Below, piece by piece: positions 11,939 to 23,900 of a stretch of DNA of 64,000 bases. This DNA comes from Amphiura filiformis (taxonomy: Eukaryota > Echinodermata > Ophiuroidea > Amphilepidida > Amphiuridae). Below the pieces are notes generated by a model that saw only the letters and a list, made by a program, of their open reading frames with translations, made no database searches and had not been told where the DNA came from. Made by a program: the position numbers and the translations under genes. The stretch spans positions 41,212,295 through 41,276,294 of the forward strand of contig NC_092640.1 in NCBI RefSeq assembly GCF_039555335.1, given 5' to 3'. The number at the start of each line of letters is the position of its first letter. Position 1 is the stretch's first letter.

Positions 11939-14900
11939 CTGGTATCAACAAATGCAAAAGAAAGAAACACAACATTACAATGTGAAACAACTGTAAGAGC
12001 AATATCTAGTCATTAACAAATTACAATGTAGGGTTCACACAGTGGCGTAGCCAGCACTTTTTCAGAGGGGGGGGGGGCAAGACAAATTTGAAGGGGGGCA
12101 CCTTTTGGCGACAAAATCAGTTAATGTTACAAATGCGCGTGAAGTGCGAACAATTTTGCCATATTGAAGCTAAAATGGTGAAATATGGTACAGAAAGTGA
12201 ATAAATTTGCGCACTTTTTTAGGTTAAAATGGCAAAATATAATGTAAATTTGGTCAGAAACACAAAAGTCTTAAATGTCAAGGCGGTCACCATCCCACAG
12301 GGGGGGCAAAACTTTTCACAGGGGGGCAGATGCCCCCCCCTCCCTTTGCTATGCCACTGGGTTCACAACCTTGGTCCCCTCAAATTTGAAGATTTTAGAA
12401 TATTTCCTAGTATCTTTAAAAGTCAAATTAGTGTCCTGCACTTTCAATTAAAACATTTCAGTTTCAATCTCAAACCTCAAACACATGCTCTTGTTGTGTA
12501 GCAGTTTTTCATCGCCTCTTTTGGACTAACTTTTGCACATTCCTGTACTTTAAAGACATCAACCATCCATGCACAGTGAGGGTCAGTTTGTCAATGTTGG
12601 GTAAGGGTTTGTGACAAAATATTCCCAGAATATTGGTCCAAATCTGAAAAATTTGCATTTTTTACCCCCAAATCAAAAGATTTTCTATGATTTTTGGTTG
12701 TGAATGCTACAAATCTGAACATTTGCATTTTTTGCCCCAAATGCATTATTTTCTATGGTTTTTGGTTACTGGTTATGAATGGGGGTGGAGGGCAACTGGG
12801 GGAAAAGCTTAAGTGCCACTAACACTGCATTGGTAAAACATCCAATGCATTAAAAATCATTAGTCCTCACTGGCAGTGCGCAGAGGCAGATTGTCATACT
12901 TACATCATCATCTACAGGAACAGCCCTCTTCTTACTTTGCTTCCCTTTCCTTCCTCGACCAGTATTGACTTCTTGTTGTGTTTGATCACTAGTGCTTGCA
13001 ACTTGACTCTCGTTTACAGGTGCGTTTTCTGACTTTCCTCGTTTGCCGCGACCTCGAGTGCGGGTGTGACGACCAGATACATCCATTTCAGCAGCTTGTT
13101 GGGTTAGCTTTTCCAGCTTTGGATGTGCAAGAGAAAATTGTTTTGTATGTTTTATTCAAGCATTGTGTGAATATAAAGTATATAATGTAATAAAACTACT
13201 ATACGGGTATGCTCCTCTGGAAAGACCTGTTTTTGGACCATGCAGCTCCAAAAGACTCCATCCTGAACTGCTGAAAGACCCCTGATTTTGATTTCTAAAA
13301 TTGCTCATTCCTCAAATTGCTGACTTTTTCCAGGCGATTTTCAACCAGAAAGCCAAAAAAGACCCTTGATTTTGACCGGTAGCAGCTCCAAAAGATACCC
13401 TTTTACCGATACGCTGTCAGCTTCCAAATTCAGGGTAACATACCCACAAAGGAATTGATGATGTGTCCCAGGCAAATACCCCTTTAAATACACCCTCTAC
13501 TGCGGAAATCATTGATGCATTTTTTTTTTTATTTGTGATCTATCAACACCTCCCAGCAAACTAGCATGGATGATAGCAGTTCCTGTGTGTGTTTCTACTG
13601 TGACATCATACGGATTTTTCATTGTTTTCCCAACTGACAGTGTTTACCAACACAGAAACACACACTCACTAGTTTTATTTTGAACTTACTTCATTAGCAT
13701 TAGTCTGTGCATTATTGTCTTCCTTTGTTTCATCTTTGTTGACTTTTTCTGTTTGCTCTTCTGCAGTTTCCGGAGAGATACCTCCATTCCCATCAAAATA
13801 TTTCTTGAGCCCTTCTTGCATCAATTTCTCTTTATTTACAGCTTTACCAAGTCTGTGTCATTTAATAAAAGGAAATTATACAAACATCAGTATTCATTCA
13901 CAGTATAAGTATACCAAGAATTTCAATTGAATGAACACAGCTTGCAACAGCTGTATTCGATCTAACCGCGATCATATTTCGCGTATTTCACACTACAACG
14001 CAAACGCATGATCTTGGATACAATTCACTTCCGTGTTACGCATGCAGTCACGCATTGTACGCAAAAATTTGTCACGCTATGTCAGGCTGTGTTCATTCAA
14101 TTGAAATTTCCACTAGCTATTCCTGTTGAAATCCATACCAGCCCTCTCATATGGAAAACATGACCTTAATCTTCCACACAGGGGATGCACATTTGGTCTA
14201 TTCCATTCATTTAATATCCACACTACCCCCGTGGAAGATTTTGGAAATATCTTCCACAGTGGGAGTATGAATTTCAACTGGAATGAACAAATTAGCAGCT
14301 CCATTTGAATTTCATACACCCTCTGAGAAATTCAACTTGAATCTTCCACCAAGGGGGTATTTGAAATGGAGCTGCTATACCAGTTGAAATTCATACTTCC
14401 CCTGTGGTAGTGTGGATTTTAAATGGAATAGCCCAATTCAAAGGAGTTGCCCATTCAGGCAACCCCACCCATCTGGAATTCACACTCCCTGTGTGGAAGA
14501 TTAAGGTCATGTCTTCCACAGGGGGTATAGGGATTTCAACTGGAATGGCCATTCTCTACTTCAACAGCATCTGTATATTGGAAAGAGATCAGGGTTGTAG
14601 CCACGCCGGTCGGGGTAGCCGGCACGGACCGGTGCCGACCGCCACTAAAAAAAAATATTTTTTTTCCACACAAATGATTTATTCATCATAAAAAACAAAA
14701 AACCCATAAAAATTTTTCCCCGATCCCTCATGTTCGCTAAAAATTGTGCCCCGAGCCAGCACTCTACTTTGATAGTAAAATTAGCCGGCACTCAACTTGG
14801 TCTAGCTACAACCCTGAAAGAGATTTGTATTTGAGGTAGCAACAACTTCACAAAGCACTTCCACGTTCAAATGGAGTCACCAGACTTTTTTGTCTCAATA

Positions 14901-17900
14901 TTTTTCACTGTTCCAATTCTAAATTACCACATACCTCTTTCCTTTCTTAGCTGGTTCACAGTACCCTTCTCTTTCCATCCTATTCACCAATCCTGAAGCT
15001 ACAGTTCCCTCTACCCCAAGCCTCCTAGCAAAGCTGGGGATCAAGATGCGATTGGTCTCAGTAGCAGCAAGGAGTGCCCTACGCCACAAACATGTAGCTT
15101 GTACAGCCACTGAGTCAAGAGCAGTAAGGTAAGGATCTGTTGGATGACAGTTTTCTCCTCCAGCCTGGAAAAAAATATTAAAACTTTTATCATCTAGCCA
15201 TGTAATAATTATTCACTTTATGGAAATTCATTTGGGGACAATAGTGATTATCTGATCTTTGACAGTCTATTCATGTTGAAATGGTTCTGACCAAAATAAG
15301 GTGACATATCAGTTCTCCATCAACTCCATTGGCACCTGATGATGAAGATGGATTAGAAACACGCTGAAATTGGGTAAAAACCTGAAAATTCTCATTCCCT
15401 GCATGTTAACTTTCATTTATTTTCTGATTCTTAATCAGGCAGAACAAACATATAAAGCCAAAGGAAAACCTGTGAATTACAAAATTAGTGTCACGCAATA
15501 TGGTTCATTTTAACATACAAAAATCAACATGCACAAAACATCACAATAATATTATCATTTGTCTGTTAAAGTGTTTGCATTGCTAATACAGTTTAATGAA
15601 CTTGATTTCATTCAGAATGATATGAAATATAAATTTGGTCAAAAAGTTACAAACAAAACTTTACCTTGACACACTCTTCACAGAAGTGTGTCTCAGGTGC
15701 ATCATCCTCTGATAGAATGGAAAAACAGACAGCATGTTGCCAATACTTGCATTGCTCACAACAGATCATCAGGCCATCATCCTGAAATATAAAACATCAA
15801 AATAATGAAATTACCAATGTAAAGTAAAGGTAAGGAGGGTAAAGGAGTTGAACCTGTATTTTAGAGGACGGAGTGGCCATCTCTCTTTCGTTAGTGATTA
15901 AGCCAGAATCCACCGTGAAACGTTGCTGTGTGGGGATCGTCTCACCTCCACAGCAAGTCTGTTACCTACCCAGCATTTAAGAATGCCGGCATCTCATACC
16001 GGGATCTCGACCAGTGTTGGGATTTCGAGGCCCTGGTCACGGTTGAGTTGCCGCGTGTGACTTCTAATTTGTATGTACACTTCATTGATTAGACCTAAGG
16101 TCATCTCAGGTCAATCGTGAAGTCAACTCCTTTGCATCATCTTTAGAGTTCTCCTGATGAGGACATGTGTCATATGTCGAAATATTGAGGCTAGTTCTCA
16201 ATAATTTTGTGTTGAATGACTGTTTAAACTTACTTTGCTGTTTTAATAACCAACATGTATGAACATTCACACGAAAACACCTCTGAGCAGGCCTGTACGC
16301 AGGATTTTTTTGGGGGGTGCTGATTTTGAAAAAGTGGACTTTTTTCCAAGGGGGGGGCAATTTTGTGAAAAGTGGACTTTTACCCCCAAATTTGGACCTC
16401 TTTCGACCAAAAAAACGTAAAAAACCTGATTTGTTTGATCGCTACGCTCGCAAATTCTTAAATTTTGGGACTTTTTGTATACTTTTGCAAATTTGGGGAG
16501 GTGCGGTCGCACCCCCCCTGCGTACGGGCCTGCCTCTGAGAGCACACATACCTCATTGTATCCACATGGACACCTGACAATACACTCAGCCATATCCTCG
16601 CTGATTTGGGAAGCTGGAGTATTTGCAACTGCTTCATCTGATTTGCCTGATGTGGAAACAAAAACATAACATAAAACATCTTTCATATAATCATATACAT
16701 AGGCATAGATCCTGGGAAGGATGGGGGGGGATAAATCCCCCCAATATTTTGCCAGAGTGGGTGGTCCATACCATCATTCCCACAATGTTGACACCTGTAT
16801 GTGGATTTCTGACCAAATTAACCTCATAATTGATCATTTTATCCACCAAAGCGCTTCGCACAAATTTATTCCATTTTTGCACCATATTTCAACAGTTTAG
16901 CTTCAATTATTATCTTATTATATCGTCAGAATTCACTATACGATACTTCAAGAATTTTTTCCAGGTGCTGAATTCACTATACTTCAAGAATTTTTTCAAA
17001 CCCCATTCCCCCATGTCAAAAGGAAATCTTAACAAATTTAGCAAATTTCTATTTCAGCTGCAGCCTTCTGAGCTCTTCTGATTGAAACTTTTAAGATGTT
17101 TCTGGTGCAACATGTGCAAGGTGACAACACTGACGAACTACGTTTTAATCACCTCTTCTCCATTCCAGAAACCTGTTTTGATCGTTTCTTGCAGTAGCCC
17201 ACTACTATGGTTTTAAAGTAATCTATTACAGAATAAAATCCAATACTTCACATACCTGGAACATTGGGTGTACCTTCTGGGGCACTATCAGCAGCAACAG
17301 GTTCCTTCTGTTTTTGTTTTGTCTTCTTTGCATCTCTCTCAGAAGTAGTCCGCTCCTAATGTATTAAATCAATAGTTATTTTGTGGCTGTGAATTTCTTT
17401 TTTTGTTTTGAATTATCTGAAACTTTCATTCGTTCAAAATGCCGAGCAGTATAGGGGACTCTCAAGTATGAGACTAAGAGTGTCTGTGTACACATTATGT
17501 GTAACAATATTTTTACAACACCCCATATTTTCCCCCTTGATAAGTTTCACACCCTGCCAGTAAAATACCCCAAAAACAAAAAATTTGCACAAAAGAGATT
17601 TTTGTCAAAACTTGTACCTTTCAGGACTCAAAATACATGGGGCTGCAAGTAATTTTCTCCCACTTTCACGAAGTAGCCCCCAAAGCAGTCATTGCATATC
17701 TAAAAACCACTTCATGGATAGGGTGCTGAAATTGTTCAGTCCTTTGACGATTGATAACTTATTCTATCCTAAAAAATATATCTCCATATCCCAGACTGGG
17801 GAAGAACACCCTCTCTGCACCACCTCAGGTATTTCAAAACACAATCCATCAAATTTAGCCAAAACTAGCCTTTTCATGTGCAATTATTGACATTACACTT

Positions 17901-20900
17901 TCACACAAGTTTCTTTCATCTTTTTCTTGCGCATTCATTTCAGGGCAACAGCTAACATCAGATGGCATCAATCCTTGAGGAAACACCCACCTTTTGGCAA
18001 AATGAGCAACTTCTTGTGCTTTTCAGCCACTTTTGGGCAATTCAGACCAACTGCCCCCCCCCCCCTTGAAGACAGATATTTGCTTCCACTGCTTACCATA
18101 TCTTGTGACTCTTCCTCATGATCCAGACCAGCATCACTGACCACACTAGTTCCCTCATTCATCTGCTCCTCAGCTGCCTCTTCTTCCTCATCTTCTTTCA
18201 GTTCAAACTGTTTACAATCAGTCTTGATGCGAAGTTTCACTCTGTAAAAAAGATTGTTACTGATTAAGTTTTTATAATAAAGATGAGAAACTTTCTGAAA
18301 GATATGTTGAGATGAAGTAAAAGTTATAAGTAGATTCCAAAGAAAGGTGGAGGTGTGCCATAAAAATAAGACCATTATAAGGCTATTTTAAATAGGCCAA
18401 ATGGTTTTATTTTACAGCACAGACCTTGTGGTATTATGGTACAGGCCTTGTGGTCTATTTTACTCCACCTCTCCACTTTTCTTCAGAATCTACAGATAGT
18501 TTTTATAATATCTCAATGATGTTGATGTCTTCTATAACACAGTGAAATTCTCACTTTTGGGGGTAATTTTCTTTTCTTCAAATCCTCACATTCTAAATTG
18601 CTTCCTAGCCACCAACTTTTAAGTGGACAAGGGGCAGTTCGCATTTCAGAGACACTGAAACTTTAGCCGGGAACTTTAGTAGGAAAGGGGCATTCTACTA
18701 TTATCATTGGTCAAGGGGCAGCCCACATTAATGATACTCTAGATAAATAAGGGACAGCCTACATGCAGAACTTTCAATAGTTTTGAAGAAGTCAGAGCTA
18801 AGTTTGACAGTTTTAAACTTTTCCAACGGCGAACCCACTGAAACCTTCAAAATGAATTGTTTTAGTCCAATCTTAATTTTTCCAAATTCAACTTAACAAA
18901 TGAGTGAAGTTGAACATGCAACTTTTGATAAATAACATTAAATATCTTAGTGGTTCATCAAAGAAACTGATTCAGAATAACTGGCACACAGATTTTTGAA
19001 AAGAAACCATCTTTTGTATGAATATTACTTGTCTACATTATAAGGCAAGTATTTTTAACATGCCCTTTAAATATTTAAATAAAACCATGGACGTACTAAA
19101 TGATAAAACTTAACTAGGGCATCTGAAGCTACATGACTGACCTATATGCCTTAAGCTATAATGACCATCTGTAATCATTTGGTATTACTATCTCATCATA
19201 ATCAAATAGTAGAAATACCGCTCAGATCAGTTAGTTACCCATGCAAAGTTAAAGTCTTATTCAGATTTCATTTGACAGCTTAACCATCGCATATACGCGC
19301 GCGACGTCAAGCGTGTGCATTGGACCTTGTGCAAATAATACGCGCTGGACGGCTAGCAGTACGCTTAATTTGTAAAAGGGAATCTGAATTTAACTTTAAT
19401 TTACACACACCATTACAAATCAATTTATACATGCACAATGTTGAGATTTCTGTGGAACTTGTTTGTACTCATTAGGAAAAAGTCAATCTTGATATTATAT
19501 TAATTATTAATGAAAAATGAAACTTATCAGTGTTTTATATGAAACAACTTTTGAATTAACTTACCATGGAAGTCAGGGGTGCACTAGAATGAGCTTGGCA
19601 TGGTTTTTTTTATTATTTAATTTTGTTTGCTTGGGGAAATTTAATTTTTTACTTGTTTTAAGCTTTCGCTGTATGATTGATATTAAAGTGTTGACAAATT
19701 TGGAAGACATGAATAGAACAATGGTGTAGCGCATATCCCCTTCAAAGTTGTATCACCAGCAACACACATGTGTATGTTGTTGCATCGATTTATATAGTGA
19801 GTCTAAAGGTAAATGAAAACCAGTGCAATGTGCATCATCTAATGAGAGTTCCATATCTGGTATTATTAATGTCCATCACTCATTTAGAAAAATCATACAG
19901 TATAAATGCATCCTCGTTTGTTATGACATTTCCATGTGTGGTTTTTTTATAATGGGAAAGGGTTGAATTCAAGGAACATGAAGACATATTTGTAAATGTT
20001 TGTCAAACTACAAGAATTCATCAATTGACATTATTTAATAATGACAGCTCATGGTTTTTCATGAAACTGAATATAATTCCTACTGAAATTATTAGACAAA
20101 AATGCTACAATTCTCTGGATTTTAAAATTAAATTAGTATTTGTTTGCTTTATATCTGTTTTAATGTTGAAGATAGCAGTGCTAGTGTGATCTCTCTTATT
20201 GTTCGTATGTAAAATGTAAGTTTCTCTTCTAATAATCTGTCTACAAATTAACCAATTCACCTTTAATTTGTCTAACAAGGCACCTGGTAGAATAATAAGA
20301 AACTCAATAGCATGACATACTTAGAGTAAACCGTAATTAGTGTAGTACTATGAGTCACATCACTGTGATAGCATTCTATTACTTAATAAGTATACTTACG
20401 TATGGAACGCCTTGGTTGTACAACATTCATGGAGATGACCAGAGAAAAGAAGAAGAAAAAACATGTAAATTTACATACAGTACATGCATCTATAAATGTC
20501 ATGGAAGAAGATACAATTTCACAAACAAGACAAATAATGCATGCGTCCATACAATAGGAAAATTGAAATTAATTATAAACAGTAAAAAGACAAAATATTT
20601 TGGTTCATTTTTTAACCAAGTAAATTGTATATGATCTCTTATTAAATGTCTGTCTTTGTAAAGGTTAACTAATATTCTTTTTCAGTTTGATGAAATAATA
20701 AAATAGTAAATTTAATGTCAAAAACATTTTTAACAACTTACTTTCCTTTAACCCTTTAATCAATGAATGACCAATGTATTCATAGCAAAATAAATGCAAT
20801 CTAATAGCTTTGATAGTTTAGTTATAATTTACCAATTTCACCAGTGAAACTTAAGAAGAAAATGTCTCTTCTGCTTTTTCAGAAAATCTTCTATAGTTAG

Positions 20901-23900
20901 TATTCAATGACACTGTTGCACAAAACCCTACCGTAGACACATCTCCAACTTTGATGTTCATTGGTTCCTCTTCATAAGAAAAGTCATCTCTCTCAGCTGC
21001 CTGAAAGCCTGGTGGCTCATATCCAGGTGGTGTTACTGTTTTAATGGAGAAAAAACAGGGATTTTGTTAGAAGATATTGTTGCTTTTAACCATAACTTCC
21101 TTTGTTATTTGTAATCTTTTTAATTGAAAAAAAACTTTGATAAAGATCCTGCTAGCATTGGAAGCTCAGGCCCTAAAACCTTTTCTATACAGGCTATTTT
21201 TGTGGTTATAAGCAGTTTCCAAAAGCTCACTTTTTTAAAAACATGTTTTCTCTTAACTTTTGAACTTGCTGTCCAAAAAAGGATTTTAGAACATTTAAGT
21301 TTTCTTGAATCCAGTGGCGGCACCACGGATGGGGGTGGGGTTGTGGGCATGAGGGGAAAATGGCCCCAGTCAGAACTCTTGCCCCCCCAGTAAAAAACAA
21401 AAATACGAAATGCTTGAATCCATGAACAAACCAGTTACCCACTCTTGTAAATTAATTTAAATCAAGGCCTATAAGCTGAAATCAATTATAGCCTAAGTTA
21501 GAATTTCAGATAAGATGAGTAAATTAATTACCATCTTCATAGTAAAGTAACTTCATGGTCATCATGACATCATCTGGCAGAGACTTGAGAGTTTGTGTGA
21601 GGACAACAATTGTACGCAAAAGACGGATGGTTGCTTTCTTAGTTTCTGCTTCAGTCTGAGCTCCTGCAATCTTCTTGTCATTTCTGTAGTACAATAACAT
21701 GAATTTGGAAGATCAATATATTTAACTTTTGAAAAACTTTTTAAATGTGACAATTCTGAAAGAAAAAAAATCTTTTTCATGATTTTCAAAAGCATATTAT
21801 TAAAAAAAAATGTTTTTCTAGTTTTTGTGGTTTAGGTGATGGAGGAGAACCAAACATTTTTTGTGCCTTGTGCGTTATTTAAAATATGAGATTTGGCAAC
21901 TGGCAAAATGATACTACAACTGTGATCGACTGTACACTTACATGATACAGGTATCTTTTTTTTCACAAACAATTTATTCTAGCATACATTTCTAAATAAG
22001 TGAATGAAATACTGAAACCTATCTCTTTTAAGCTGTAATGACATTCATACTAGTGGTGAAAATTAAATTTCATTTTTTTCTACAAACATAGTATTATTCT
22101 AACCCTTACCTATAGATGTTCATACTTGGTCCACGATTTGTGTAACTAAACTTGAATGTGTAAGACTCAATTACAGTCTGTAAAAGACAAATCAGATACA
22201 TATCAGAGAAATATCTAATAAGAAGTGTGAGGATAATATTTCTTGCACTCTGCACTTCGCAGTAAGTTTTAACTTCTTCTTTCCTATGCTATCAATGATA
22301 GGATACATACAGCAATAATTATGCTGATGCCATATCATCAGAGAGAGCACAGAATACAACACAAGTAAGCACTATATCATGTTGCTATCTTCAGTAGATA
22401 GCTATGATTACAAAAAGGCTGCTGTCATTGATAGATCTACAGCTAGGTGTACTTCTGATCCTCAGTAGATCTGGCAATAATAACTATGCTGCTATCTTTT
22501 GTTGAACACCAGATAAAGATATTAATCTTTAGTGATTATACCAGTATTATTACCAAAATTAAATTTAGACTGCTATATAGATCCCATAGTGAGAAGTAGA
22601 AAGCAATATCACTCTGCTCTCTTCCACAGATATCAAAAATTTAGATTTTTGGTAAGACTTCTGAATAACTGCCACTACCACAGATTAGGATTAAGTTTTA
22701 GAGTCAGGATTAAGGTAAGCACCGGGAGAATTCGCGATGTGCAAAAAACGCCGAAATTCACACATTTTGGGTATAATCGCGCATTTTAGGTTCGGCCGCA
22801 AATTTTAAAATTTTTCTAAGATATCCATTTTTAAAGTATTCATTTTCCAAAAAATGCAAGTTTTTACTAAAATTGAAAGAATCCATGGCGATCTGCAATA
22901 CAATCCATGCAGAAAAAAGCACAGTGCAATTTTGACAGTCGTAAACATGAACCCGGATGTGAGCACACAATTCAGGTTGCAGTGCCGTCGTGTATAGAAA
23001 TCAGAACATGATTGGCTGATTATCGTGTTGTTAGTGGATAGATGTCCAATCACTGCATTGGTTAGAAACTTTTATTGATTAATCAGTAGTATTGATTAAT
23101 TTGTTAAAAATAAGCGGAGTTGAAAGCTGGTTGTGTTTTCGCGATTCTCAATGTGTTGAGAATCTGTGGTTGAATTCCGGTGTTGAACTTGAACGAAAGT
23201 TTGCTGAGTGAATGAGCTGTTCAAGTTGACTGAAGGCATTTTACGGGAGTCTCTGCGCGAGTCGACTCGCGTTGAAATTCCACCCTGCCATGGAAGGATT
23301 TCCGAGGAAAAAAAGAAAACATCAAACATTTTTTTTAAACTACAAATTTGAATTTTTTTGGGAAAATGCACACATTTTGGGAATATTATGGACAAATCGC
23401 GCAAATCGCGAATTTTCTAAAACTGGTGCGCGAAATTTGCTCTCAAAAATCGCGCATTTTCCCGGTGCTTAGGATTAAGGGCTTAGTCCACTAAGTCTAG
23501 GGTCGCTCTGAGATATATTTTTTCTAGGTTGGTATATTGGTTTGGTTAGGCTGCTATCTTCAGTAGATAGCAATGCTTTATTCTCAACAACTACGTACCA
23601 AATAAATCATGTAAATTGTAAAATGGTAACTCATTAAATAGCATAAGCAGACTTATATTTATAAGATCAAAGTACTACGTCGGGTGTGTGGGGGTGGGGG
23701 TGCCCCAGGGGTGGTTAATGTGAATGTTTTGAGTGGCATAGCCAGGTTTTGGGAACAGGGGGTAGGGCACAAATTTGTGAATGTACCAAAAAAAGATATC
23801 ATCAAGGACTGTTTTGGGTCATGTCACACCTCCCCCCACTGGCTATGCCACTGAGTTTGTTTGCACACATTTGTATAATTTGTTAATGGATGCATGATGT

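Noticed and set aside
16267..16686. 139-codon minus-strand open frame across HORMAD exon 12
   Set aside because: It reads through the exon 12 donor into the hAT MITE; the splice model keeps only 16552-16646.
23734..23855. Inverted AGTGGCATAGCCAG/CTGGCTATGCCACT pair as a hAT MITE
   Set aside because: Ends resemble the CAGTGGCGTAGC family, but no 8-bp duplication could be found, so it is not listed as an element.
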